Of a stretch of 64,000 bases of DNA, positions 19,377-29,411 are shown piece by piece. The notes beneath the pieces are model-generated. The model was not told the DNA's origin. It worked only from the letters and a program-made list of their open reading frames with translations, and did not search any database. Origin of the DNA: Gambelia wislizenii (lineage: Eukaryota; Chordata; Lepidosauria; Squamata; Crotaphytidae); the NCBI GenBank assembly GCA_030847615.1, contig JAUMIR010000014.1:9958501-10022500 (forward strand), written 5' to 3'. How positions within the stretch are numbered: the first letter of the stretch is position 1; every line of letters begins with the position of its first letter. The translations under genes were made by a program, and so were the position numbers.

Positions 19377-20172
19377 AGAGGGAGCCATTTTAGAGCCATT
19401 GCTTTCCTCTGAGGCTGAGAGAATGTGACTTGCCCAAGCTTACCCAGTGAGTCTCCATAATTGAGCAGGGATTTAAACCCTGGACTCCTAATGTCCTAGG
19501 AGTTTATCAGACAAAGCAAAAACTGCATCATTATGACGCGATAATAACATAACGGGCTGAAATTATCAGATGATGTCATCCTGTGGCCAGTCTGTGCTCC
19601 AGCCACAAATAAGACGTTGCTTTTAATTGATGGGTTAAGCCATCAATAGATTTTCAATATTGCTGTTTTTTCGATATTAAGAGCATGTGAAACCACATCC
19701 TGCTGTAATCACAAGAATACAGCATGAATGGGCAGTCCTCTCTCCCCATTCCTGTTGCCACCAAGAAAACTTCCGGGTGACAACGTGAAAACGACCAACA
19801 GTACGCTCTTTTTATGAACTGTCCAGTATTGCTGGCAAGTTTTTATGTATGTTTGAGGGCTTATCTGTGTATTTAATTTGCTATTTTTAGTGTTTTGGTT
19901 CTTTTTACGCAAACTCGCATTTTCTCGTGAGAACCGCCGAGATCTTGTGCCCCAGCTAACACAGAGGTAAGTCGGCATTACAATGTAATTGCTACTCTAG
20001 CAGGACCTTTAATCCCATTCTTAACACGCTAGTGATTGTTGTTTTATAATTTCAGTTATAATGCCACGATGATTCTGCCTTCCTTACTTGCGTTATTACT
20101 GCGCTTTAACACACTGGTCTGATAATGTCCCTAGTCCAATGCTCAAATCTCTCCACCATGTTGGCTCTCTAT
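19377..20172 (-). mobile_element. tRNA-headed SINE split by a DNA transposon
   Basis: The minus-strand SINE body (CCTCTGAGGCTGAGAGAATGTGACTTGCCC, then GGGATTTAAACCCTGGACTCC) stops at 19498 after CCTA. It resumes at 20131 with CTAGTCCAATGCTCAAATCTC and ends CACCATGTTGGCTCTC. Removing the insert and one CTA restores a continuous SINE head. Confidence 0.85.
19499..20130. mobile_element. GGACTTTATCAGA-family DNA transposon (variant ends)
   Basis: The ends are GGAGTTTATCAG and CTGATAATGTCC, flanked by CTA on both sides (19496-19498 and 20131-20133). The interior shares AACGGGCTGAAATTATCAGATGATGTC and GTATGTTTGAGGGCTTATCTGTGTATT with the reverse complement of 43434-44458. It is 632 bp with no transposase. 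The interrupted SINE supports a 3-bp target duplication. Confidence 0.85.
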
Positions 20173-20213
20173 GACCGTCACTGTCTTAATATTGCTTAAT
20201 GCTTGATCATTTC

Positions 20214-20665
20214 ATAGAATCATAGAATTGTAGAGTTGAAAGAGACCACGAGGGCCATCCAGTCAAACCCCCTGCCACACAGGAAATCACAATCAAAGCA
20301 TCCCCGACAGATGGCCATCCAGCCTCTGTTTAAAGACCTCCAAGGAAGGAGACCCCACCACGCTCCGAGGGAGTGTGTTCCACTGCCGAACAGCTCCTAC
20401 TGTCAGAAAGTTCTTCCTGATGTTGAGATGGAATCTCTGTTCCTGGAGCTTGCATCCATTGCTCCGTCTTCCAGTCTCTGGAGCAGCAGAAAACAAGCCT
20501 GCTCCATCCTCAATGTGACACCCCTTCAAATACTTAAACAGGGCTATCATATCGCCTCTTAACCGTCTTTTTTCCAGGCTAAACATACCCAGCTCCCTAA
20601 GTCTCTCCTCATAAGGCATGGTTTCCAGACCTTTCACCATTTTAGTTGCCCTCCTCTGGACATTT
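20214..20665 (-). mobile_element. CR1 LINE, 5'-truncated (younger subfamily)
   Basis: It starts CATAGAATCATAGAATTGTAGAG. The reverse strand has a 115-codon remnant (20293-20640) with [40 protein letters not shown] and [20 protein letters not shown]. CpG-containing sites such as CCACGAGGGCC and GCTCCGAGGG are retained. Confidence 0.93.
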
Positions 20666-20812
20666 AGTACACTTCTGATTGGTAATGACTCAGGATGTTC
20701 AACTACATGGAAATCTTGGTGGTCAAATTTTACCCAATCATTAGGCGGGGGGACTCAGCTCCCTTCAGTCTAGTCTTATAATGGTGGGAACCCCCCACCC
20801 CCAACTTCCCCT

Positions 20813-21640
20813 TTGACATCAAGAGCCCATGTCTCCGATGGAGGACACTCTCTTCTTTCCCATGATCTGCTGCTCAGTCCTTTTAACTGGAATTGCTGGG
20901 GATTGAATTTAGGCTATATCGCATGCAACAGCTTCAGTTTCTGTAGGGAGAAAGTCAGAAAAGGTAAAGCACAGAATGAACTCAGGCTTGCTAGAGAGGT
21001 TAGAAACAATAAAAAGGGCTTTGGGGGTTATGTCCATACCAAAAGGAAGAACAAGGAAATGGTAGGGCTACTGCATGGAGAAGAGGGTGAAATGCTGACA
21101 GAAGACAGAGAAAAGGCAAAAACTACTCAACACTGTCTTTGCCTCAGTCTTTTCCCAAAAGAAAATAGTGCTCAGCCTGGGGAAAATGGAGGAAATGATG
21201 CAGTAGGGGAAATGCAGTACAGAAAAAGTAAAGCAGCAGTACAGGAATACCTGGCTACTCTAAATGAATTCAAGCCTCCAAGGCCAGATGACCTACATCC
21301 AAGGGTATTAAAAGAACTGGCAGATGTACTCTTAGAACCACTGGTAATAATCTTTGAGAATTCCTGGAGAACAGGAGAAGTCCCAGCAAACTGGAGGAGG
21401 GCAAATGTTGTCTCCATCTTCAAAGCAGGCAAGAGGGGGGAAGACGACCCAAATAATTTCTGCCCAGACAGCCTGACATCAATACCAGGAAAGAGTCTGG
21501 TGCAGATTATTAAACTGACAGTCTGTAAGCACTTAGAAAAGGATGCTGTGATCACTAAAAGTCAACATGGGTTTCTCAAAAAGAAGCCATGCCAGACTAA
21601 TTCCTTCCCCCACTTCTCCATAGAATTACAAGCTTGGTAG
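20813..21640 (+). pseudogene. CR1 ORF2 remnant, N-terminal RT region
   Basis: A 275-codon open frame. Roughly the first 45 codons are not recognisably CR1. From about RLAREVRNNKKGFGGYV onward it matches the CR1 linker between endonuclease and RT. The frame is cut at the insertion at 21641. The catalytic aspartates lie beyond the end of the continued piece and are absent. Confidence 0.75.
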
Positions 21641-22682
21641 ATCATAGAATCATAGAATCATAGAATTGTAGAGTTGGAAGAGACCACGAGGGCCATCCAG
21701 TCCAGGCCCTGGTATGCAGGAAATCACGATCAAAGCATCCCCAACAGATGGCCATCCAGCCTCTGTTTAAAGACCTCCAAGGAAGGAGACCCAACCACGC
21801 TCCGAGGGAGTGTGTTCCACTGCCAAACAGCTCTTACTGTCAAAAAGTTCCTCCTCATGTTGAGGTGGAATCTCTGTTCCTGGAGCTTGCATCCATTGCT
21901 CCGTGTTCCAGTCTCTGGAGCAGCAGAAAACAAGCCTGCTCCATCCTCAATGTGACACCCCTTCAAATACTTAAACAGGGCTATCATATCACCTCTTAAC
22001 CATCTTTTTTCCAGGCTAAACATACCCAGCTCCCTGAGTCTCTCCTCATAAGGCATGGTTTCCAGACCTTTCACCATTTTAGTTGCCCTTCTCTGGACAC
22101 GCTCCAATTTGTCAATATCCTTTTTGAATTGTGGTGCCCAGAACTGGACACAGTATTCTAGGTGAGGTCTGACCAAGGCAGAATAGAGCAGCACTATTAC
22201 TTCCCTTGATCTAGATACTATACTTCTATTGATACAGCCCAAAATCGCATTGGCCTTTTTTAGCTGCCGCATCACACTGTTGACTCATGTTCAACTTGTG
22301 GTCTACTAGGACTCCTAGATCCCTTTCGCACGTAGTCTCATTCAGCCAGGTCTCTCCCATCCTATATCTATGCATTTCATTTTTCCGCCCTAAGTGCAGT
22401 ACTTTACATTTCTCTGTGTTGAATTTCATTTTGTTAGCTTTGGCCCAGCTCTCCAGTCTATCCAGGTCATTCTGAATTTTGATCCTGTCTTCTAGGGTAT
22501 TAGCTACTCCTCCTAATTTGGTGTCATCTGCAAATTTGATAAGTATGCCCCTAATTCCCTCATCCAAGTCATTGATAAAGATGTTGAATAGCACTGGGCC
22601 CAGGACAGAACCCTGTGGCACCCCACTGGTCACATCTTTCCAAGACGAAGAGGAGCCACTGCTGAGCACCCTTTGGGTTCGG
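21641..22682 (-). mobile_element. CR1 LINE inserted in an older CR1
   Basis: It starts at the left with TCATAGAATCATAGAATCATAGAATTG and is about 1.04 kb. The reverse strand covers the RT core to the C-terminus. The insertion splits the plus-strand CR1 within its RT domain. It belongs to the same younger subfamily as 20214-20665 and 51671-52679. Confidence 0.93.
21730..22669 (-). pseudogene. CR1 ORF2 C-terminal half, one frameshift
   Basis: Two overlapping reverse frames (22226-22669 and 21730-22275) encode one protein. The first has [20 protein letters not shown], the catalytic FADDTKLGG and [20 protein letters not shown]. The second has [20 protein letters not shown] and the C-terminal CR1 region to HLLGML. 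The frame breaks at a T run near 22256-22262. Apart from that slip the frame is open, so the copy is comparatively young. The endonuclease and N-terminal RT are missing. Confidence 0.88.
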
Positions 22683-22999
22683 GGATGAAGGGAATGCTCT
22701 GGATGTAGTGTATCTTATTTTCAGTAAGGCCTTCAACAAGGTTCCCCATGATATTCTTGCAAACAAGCTAGTAAAATGTGGTCTAGGCAATGCTACTGTT
22801 AAGTGGATTTGTAATTGGTTGACCGAGCAAACTGAAAGGGTGCTCACTAATGGCTCCCCTTCATCCTGGAGAGAAGTGACTAGTGGGGTGCCACAGGGTT
22901 CTGTCCTGGGCCCAGTGCTATTCAATGGCTATATTCAGCTCATGGTTGTGTAAACAGAGAGGCTTACAGCACTTGGGGGGAAAAGCAACAATGCAACAG

Positions 23000-23125
23000 G
23001 AATATCTCATCTTCCGTGCTGTGCTGCCTTACTGCGTGATATCGCTGTACATTTGTTCCAGTCCTATGTGGGAACAAGGTAGAACTGCATCTTTTTGCTA
23101 ACTGGACTTGTGTTGGTAAAAGAGT
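23000..23125. mobile_element. Foldback family B, partial
   Basis: GTGCTGTGCTGCCTTACTGCGTGATATCGCTG, TTGTTCCAGTCCTATGTGGGAACAAGG and CTGCATCTTTTTGCTAACTGG match the left arm at 12380-12465. The right arm is mostly missing. Confidence 0.6.
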
Positions 23126-23204
23126 CACAGGAAGAGTCCTGGCCATGCCATCCAGTGCTATCAGGAGTAGTCTCATGCACACATCCCATTTCTATCCTAA
23201 ACAT

Positions 23205-23575
23205 GGCACACCCTCCAACTGTCCCCATGTCCAGGCACAATCTCAATTAATCCTTTGTCGCCCTACTTCTTAAACTGCTTTTAAAATGTCCTGGTTTCTC
23301 TCTCCTCCTACCACTTTCTCCCATCGTCCTTGGCTTACTCCAGTTGCTGCAAACTGAGTCCAAAGTGCAAAAGTAGTTCACGCTCAGCTAACTCAGCAGA
23401 AGGGAGAGGAGACAAAGGGGCAGAGTCTTGTCCTTTTCAATAGACTCAGGGGAAAGCAAACTGCTGCAGCCTCTTCTAGCTTGTGTGTTGTTTCTCACTG
23501 ATAACCTTTGCCAGCTTGACCACATTTTGATGTTGCTTGGCTGCACATGTCCCGGTTTTCATGGCTGAAATGTTG
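23205..23575 (+). repeat. Family S repeat
   Basis: ACACCCTCCAACTGTCCCC, CAATCTCAATTAATCC, CAGCTAACTCAGCAGAAGGGAGAGG and TTTGCCAGCTTGACC, in the same order as 4745-5240. Confidence 0.6.
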
Positions 23576-24489
23576 GAGGGTATGGCATGGTTTTGCCCTC
23601 ACCAGTTCTTTGGCCTGTTTATCTGCAGGCTTCCTCCTGAAGGAGTCCTTTCCGGACTTCTCTCAGGTCACTAGTTCAAGACCCACTCTGGCCTCAAGTG
23701 CAGAGGGATGCCCTCTAATTTTGCCTGTTAGAGGCTGAGGTTGTCTGATCCCCTTGGCACAGACTTGCTCAGATGGAAAGGAGGTGGGTGGGAAGGTAGA
23801 GGGATGTGAATTTTCACACACACACACACTGTGACTGAATGACCTTTTGTGCCACCTGGCAGCTGAGTGTTGGCTTTCAGGGCCAGAATGAAACTTCTCA
23901 GTCCAGCCTGGAAAAGTGCAATTCCATTCCTCAGCATCACCATTGTTTGGGATGCAGCCTCATTGACCTGGAAAAGCCCAGGTTGACTCCTGCGATGGCA
24001 GGAGAGAAGCAAGCCAGCAAATCGGATATGACAGCATATCTGAGGCCAATATGGTAACCAGCTGTCTCCTCTTCATGGGCCAGCCGTAGCTTGGGAAGAA
24101 GGGAGCACCCACCTGAGGCCAGACCTAGTCAGGGGAAGGGAAAAGGGAGAAGAGCAGGGAGAGGCAGACACAGAAAAAGCTGGAGAAATACAGGTCTGAT
24201 TCCTTCTCTTTCTTAGCTGCCTGTTACCCATCCTTTCTGGGCATTAGAACATGTTATGAAGGATGTGGTAGTGGATAAAGTCAACTCAGAATTTGTGGTT
24301 CTAGCAAAGGTCCCATGGATATCATAGCAAGCCAGTCGGATTTTGCATAATGAATGGTTGATCTGAGGCCTGCAGTGAGCTGCATCTCAACCCACAGAGG
24401 ATGTAAACACCTGTGACCCTTTAAAAAATATCTATTTCTGGCCCTCAACACCTCCAGCCTCCCCAGACTACTCTACTACTGGCCAAAGA
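23576..24489. other. Unique sequence
   Basis: A short CA run lies at about 23815-23830. No gene or known repeat is recognised. Confidence 0.4.
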
Positions 24490-24672
24490 AAGGATTCCTA
24501 TGGAATCCTAGGCTTTGTAGTTTGGTAAGACACTAGAGTTCTCTGGATGAGAATTTTAAACACCATGTGCTACAAATACCAGGATCCCCTAGGATGTTGC
24601 CAGTTGGCCCTTTCACACTACAGAATTATAGGGCTGTTAGTCTGTTATATTTCTATAGTGTGAAAGGGCCCA
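24490..24672. mobile_element. MITE-A copy
   Basis: The arms CCTATGGAATCCTAGGCTTTGTAGTTTGG and GCTACAAATACCAGGATCCCCTAGG are followed by CCCTTTCACACTACAGAATTATAGGG and the inverted TTTCTATAGTGTGAAAGGGCCC. The two terminus-like blocks lie close together at the right, so the copy is rearranged. Confidence 0.65.
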
Positions 24673-25179
24673 AATTCAGAGAGGAGGAGAATTCTTTCTA
24701 TGAGTATGGATCACAATGGCTTTATATAACCCTCATGATCCAAGACAGTAGAGCATTAAATACCAGTTGTTAGGGAAGAACAGCAGGAGAAGGCTGTTAA
24801 TCTCATCTCCTGCTTGAAGGCTTCCCAGAGACATCTGGCTGGTCACTTTCAAAAACACAAAGCTGATTCAGCAAGGCTCAATTATGTTTGGCTTTTTTTC
24901 CCTTTTTGTCCTTATGGATTAGTAACTTGCATACCCTCCAACTGTCCCGAGCTTGTGTTCTGCTGCTCCAGAGATTAGGAGATGAACCAGTGGAAAGCTA
25001 AGAGAATCCACCTAAAGTTGAAGAACCCCAACAGTGGAATGACTGCCTCAGAGAATGGTGGATGTAGAATTTAGAAGTGTGGAGCCAGTGTGGCGAAGTA
25101 GTTTTGAGTGTAAGACTAGGAATCTGGGAGACTATAGCTGAAATCCCTCCTTGGCCATGGAAACCTACTGGATAAACTT

Positions 25180-26049
25180 ATAGAACCATAGAAGCATAGA
25201 ATCATGGAGTTGGAAGAGACCACAAGGGCCATCCAGTCCAACCCCTTGCCATGCAGGAATACATAATCAAATCATTCCTGACAGTTGGCCATCCAGCCTC
25301 TGTTTAAAAAAAAACTCCAAAGACGGAGACTCCACTGCACTCTGAGGCAGCGCGTTCCACTTCCGAACAGCTCTTACTGTCAGGATGTTCTTCCTAATGT
25401 TTAGGTGGAATCTCATTTCCTGGTGTTCGAGTCCACTGCTATGTGTCCTAGTCTCTGGAGCTGCAGAAAACAAGCTTGCCCCATCCTCAGTATGACATCC
25501 CTTCAAATATTTAACAATGGCTATCAAGTCGTCTCTGTGATGTACCAAGCACACACGCTCACATGCATTCAATAAATTGCTTTATTGACATGGATTCATG
25601 TGTCAGGAACATAGGAAAAGCAGAAACTGAGCATAGTCAGGAAGCCTCTAGATAAAAGCACACAGCGTGAGAAAAGCAGTTAGGGAGTATTTCACATTGA
25701 GCCTTGCACCTGGGCTGACCTTGAGCTGCTGGGCAGAGCAGCGTTCCCATGCCGACTAGGCGGGCTGGCCTCACTCCAAAACTTTCAGGGGCCTAGGACA
25801 GGAACCAGGCCTGACCCAGCCCTATGTCAGGGTCCTCCATGAATTCTACTCCAGTACCCAGAATTCAGGGACAAGCCTGACAGTCTCTTCACCTTCTCTT
25901 CTCCAGGCTATACATGTCCAGCTCCCTAAGCCACTCCTCATAGGGCATGGCTTCCAGACTTCCCACCATTTTGGTCGCCCTCCTCTGGACACATTCCAGC
26001 ATCTCAATATCCTTCCTGAATTGTGGTGCCCAGAACTGGACATAGTATT
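25180..26049 (-). mobile_element. CR1 LINE split by a solo LTR
   Basis: It starts TAGAACCATAGAAGCATAGAATCATGG. The CR1 sequence runs to CTATCAAGTCGTCTC, is interrupted by 25536-25882, and resumes TTCACCTTCTCTTCTCCAGG to GTGCCCAGAACTGGACATAG. On the reverse strand, frames 25267-25572 and 25889-26155 hold the two coding parts. Confidence 0.9.
25536..25882 (-). mobile_element. Solo LTR, family 1
   Basis: It is flanked by the 5-bp GTCTC at 25531-25535 and 25883-25887 and bounded by TGTGATGTACC and AAGCCTGACA, so on its own strand it begins TGTCAGGCTTG and ends GGTACATCACA. An AATAAA signal (reverse-strand TCAATAAAGCAATTTATTG) lies near the 3' end. It is 347 bp, with no internal viral region nearby. 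The related LTR is at 58790-59166. Confidence 0.85.
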
Positions 26050-26279
26050 CTTTGGGCAAGTTACACTCTTTCAGCCTCAGAGGAAGGCAAAAGCATAAAC
26101 CCCTCTGAACAAACCATGCCCAAAACACCCCATGATAGCTTTGCCTTAGCATCACTATAAGTCAGAAAGGACATGAAAGCACACAATGACAACAAATGAA
26201 ATTGGGTTGTTTGAAGGGGAAGCCGTTTGTCAACCCACTGTAACAGGGCCCAGACACAACCCAAGATAGCCAATTCAAT

Positions 26280-26402
26280 TAGAAGATTTGGGCCTGAATT
26301 CTATTGGTAGTTTCACCAAGACACAACCCATTGAAACCATGGTTGAAATGTGAGTCAACACACAAATAACGCCCACTGACTTGGTGGGTCTATTCCAATG
26401 TG
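26280..26402. other. Unassigned sequence
   Basis: Short unique stretch between the SINE and the next DNA transposon. Confidence 0.3.
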
Positions 26403-26762
26403 GGGGTACGCCACTAGGGGGGTGCGGGAGGTGTAAACCACACCAGGTGACACCCTCAGAGGGAATGACACCCAAACATGACTGTATATAAAAATGTTGT
26501 GCAGTTTTTCAGCAGAAATTTATTTTTTTATATAAAAAATATCCCTGATATTATAATTTAAAGGTATAATTTTAATTTTGCTAGTTGTTACTATTGCCAT
26601 TACAGTCAGTGATATATAGGAATTACTATTAATAAGTAACATTAGTACAAAAACATTATTAAGTATTCTGTATAGTTTGGTACTAGAAGAGGTCCATGCA
26701 TGGGGTTGACACCATGAGCTACCATACTGGGTGACACCAACCCTAGTGACTCCACTGGTCTA
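26403..26762. mobile_element. DNA transposon with GGTGTCAC-type ends
   Basis: ACGCCACTAGGGGGGTGCGG at the left and GGTGACACCAACCCTAGTGACTCCACTGG at the right form imperfect inverted ends around an A/T-rich core. A related left part lies at 63755-64000 (GGTGACACTATGGGGGTGTGG, then TTTCAGCAGAAATTTGTTAT). No transposase. Confidence 0.55.
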
Positions 26763-27330
26763 CCCTAGTCAAGACTACTAATAGGATCCAGGCCTTGGTG
26801 TCAGAAACCAATGCCCAGATCCCATGGATAGGCAGTACATAGACAAGTTACTTTCCCGGGGCACTCAGAGCAGCTGGTCTGTATTGCATTTCCCTTCCTC
26901 GCTTGACAGGCAAGCAGTGCAGGTGGTTTTCTGCATGGCTTGTGATCATCAGGACTTCTAATGAATTCAACGGCTGCTCTGCCCAGCGCCAGCCAATCGG
27001 AAGGGCTTGCACCAAGCAGGCTGGCATAGGAATTATTAATGTTTTGAAGAACGGACAGCCGGCTGGGTGGGTTAGCCTGAGGGGAACAGCAAGTGAAGGT
27101 ATGGTTACCAGGAGCTGTGATGAAAAATTGAAAAGCTGGTTAACAGCCTTGCAAGCTGGCCTTCACTTTGCCCAGCATGTAAATGGTTGGTAAGGTGGCT
27201 GGGAGCAGGAAGCAAAGGAAGAGGAAATCCAGCAAGGCCCCAGAATACCCCAGCATAATATGGACTATTGTATTGGACTATTGTATTGTATTGTATGGAA
27301 TATGCTGGCACAATTTGGGGGTTGTGGGGG
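26763..27330. other. Mostly unique sequence
   Basis: 26880-27180 is non-repetitive and could be a conserved element. A TTGTATTGGACTATTGTATTG short tandem lies near 27265-27297. Confidence 0.4.
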
Positions 27331-27565
27331 GGAATGGCCAGGCAGATACATGCTGGCTAGGGGGGAAATGCCAGCATTATGGGTTCCCATGTCCAAAGAC
27401 AGAATTCAGGAACCTGTTGCACATGTGCTGTCCCTGCGCACTCAAATGCACATTAAGTTGTACATTCCATTGTGCATTTTGGCACATTTCCATCCAACGT
27501 GAGGATTGCATGGTGCAATCAATGGCTGGCATCCTGTTAGTGGCACACACGGGAATAAGTTAACA
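27331..27565 (-). repeat. Possible family G relative
   Basis: The stretch is rich in GCACAT and GTGCA, ending CAATGGCTGGCATCCTGTTAGTG. Phrases like GCTGGAATCCTGTTGGTG recur at 33540 and 34500. The relationship to family G is weak. Confidence 0.35.
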
Positions 27566-27799
27566 GTATGCCTACAGATGTCAATTTTTGGTTGCTGTGA
27601 AGATTCATGAATATTGCCTTCCTTTTCTGTAATAACTAAAGTCCTCTCCCCTGGACCTACCATAGAGCCACTGAAGCTCCTCACCCATGGCCATTTGTAT
27701 CAGGAGAACAGGGGAAGAAGGTCACAGAAGTGTCTTGGCTATGTCTCTGTAGCTGTAAGCAAAATGATTGCATCAGCTACTGATGTGACCCTGGCTGAC

Positions 27800-28090
27800 C
27801 TCAGCAGATAATGTCATCATTTTGCATCTGGCTATGGAGTCATAGCCAGAGGCTTCTGCGGTCCTCCCTGGTTCACCATCAGACATAATTGGCCATGAAG
27901 GTTGTGGGGAGGCTTCAGCAGCCCTATGTTAGGCCCAGAGTGCAGTAAATGGCTCAGCATAACTTAGTTCCATGTACAGAACTACTACGCTATGGTGAGC
28001 CATGAACAATTGCAGCCAAGAAGTATCACGCAGTGGCACGATTCAAATTTACATGATCAGTTTACAATGACGCAATTTCCCAACAGGATG
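27800..28090. repeat. Unclassified repeat shared with 56990-57340
   Basis: GGCTATGGAGTCATAGCCAGAGG and ACTACGCTATGGTGAGCCATG have loose counterparts near 57100-57330 (GGCTATAGGGTCATAACCAGATGG, then GGAACTATTAGGCTACATTATGCC). Confidence 0.4.
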
Positions 28091-28856
28091 TCAGCCATCT
28101 TTTCTGTTTAAAAAAATGTAAGTAGACTTCTGAACACTTCTGGTTTTGGGGAAGGAGTTGCATTTAGGGCAATCCATGTGTCCCCTAGAAGGTCCCATGG
28201 ACAGAAAAAAGGCCCTCAGACCCAGCAAGGTTACCCATCCCCCTGATCTAGCCAATTAATCCATTAAAAGTTGCAGCCCTAATCATTATCTTTTTATTTA
28301 TAGTTTGTCTTGGGTGCAGAAGGCACCATTGTTCCTTCGTCCTCAGCATCATTATCTAAGCCACATTTTAATTCCCGGTTGCAAGTTCTTTCAATTAGCC
28401 AACACAAATACCCGGCCAGCTTGATGTGTTCATTAGCAACACGGCTCCTGTCACCAAGTGACAGCCCAGATGACGAAACGGTCTCAAGGTTCTCCAAGGT
28501 GGTGACGAGAACCTCTGTCATCTTGCAAATATGACTCCAGCAAAGGACACACACACACAGGGTGGAACTGGAACTCATGTGGACAATAAGTCTGTCCTGG
28601 AGCATGTGCAAAGTTTATTTGCTTTGTCTTTGAATTCCAGATGGCTGCACTTGCCAGATTATGAGGAATGGAGTTTGTGGGTTGTACGTGTGACTTCCCA
28701 ACCAGTTTAAAAGACTGGAAAAACTACATTTTAAAAGCACAGCTCACAGAATCTATCACTCAGCATGACCATTCTGGGAGCTGCAGTCCAAAAAGGTCAT
28801 GGCCAGAATTCTCTATTGTGGTCCACATTATGTAACATTACATATACAGTTGGACC
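28091..28856. other. Mostly unique; possible conserved non-coding stretch
   Basis: 28270-28530 is free of recognised repeats and has a mixed A/T-rich and structured composition of the kind seen in vertebrate conserved elements. A CA run lies at 28548-28559. A short minus-strand frame (28294-28611) has no known domain. Confidence 0.4.
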
Positions 28857-29106
28857 TCCATATCCATGGGAGTTCAGTTCCCGGACTTACTATGGATACC
28901 AGAAACCATGGATAATACCAAACCCTATTAAAATGAAGGACTTCCACTAAAAACATACCTTAGAGTTGCACTGGAGGACCTAGAAGATTCCTAGAGAGAA
29001 TGCCACTCTAGGCATTTTCCAGCACAATTTTATAGTATGTGTTCTTATTTTGTGTCCCACAGATAACTGAAACTGTAGGTATTGGTTCCATGGATACAGG
29101 GGTATA
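28857..29106. mobile_element. Tigger-like MITE, subfamily A
   Basis: The left end is CAGTTGGACCTCCATATCCATGG, preceded by TA. The interior has AACATACCTTAGAGTTGCACTGGAGGACCTAG. The right part is degenerate (GGTTCCATGGATACAGGGGTATAC). Confidence 0.75.
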
Positions 29107-29401
29107 CATATAGATGTGTTAGATTGGGTTGCCAGTTCAGGATCTTTGCTGGCACCGAGGTTTGGGGGCCAAAATCTGAAACCTGGGGCTGGCCCCTGGT
29201 GATGTCATTAAGCGTTATGCATGAAGTAGCAACCACAGTTGACGGCAGTTAACAACAACAACAACAATAAACTTGTTTCTAGCCAGAAGGGGGATGCAAA
29301 GCAGAATGGAGGGTGAGCCCTGGTGCAACAATAATTGCAAAAGAAGGAAGCTAATACATAGACTCTCAGAAGAATATCTCCATGTTGCAGCAACAAATCA
29401 A
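29107..29401. repeat. Unclassified repeat with GGCCCCTGGTGATGTCATTAAG
   Basis: GGTTGCCAGTTCAGGATC, CTGAAACCTGGGG and CCTGGTGATGTCATTAAGC resemble parts of 5960-6210, 11800-11890 and 50005-50045. The class is unknown. Confidence 0.4.
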
Positions 29402-29411
29402 TTAACCTTTA

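Larger units (their letters stand above)
20940..22926 (+). mobile_element. Older CR1 LINE (RT domain) split by a reverse CR1
   Basis: The plus-strand frame to 21640 covers the linker and N-terminal RT region: ANWRRANVVSIFKAGKRGED, SLTSIPGKSLVQIIK and ITKSQHGFLKKKPCQTN. After the reverse CR1 insertion, the same protein resumes at about 22683 with [20 protein letters not shown], then [13 protein letters not shown] and [15 protein letters not shown], and stops at 22926. This is the only CR1 copy here that extends 5' of the RT catalytic box. Confidence 0.85.
25081..26196 (+). mobile_element. tRNA-headed SINE split by CR1 (three-level nest)
   Basis: The head (GCCAGTGTGGCGAAGTAG, then CTTGGCCATGGAAACCTACTGG) ends near 25179. 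The body and tail (CTTTGGGCAAGTTACACTC, then GCATCACTATAAGTCAGAAAGGACATGAAAGCAC) run from about 26050. The CR1 between them carries its own LTR insertion. Confidence 0.85.
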
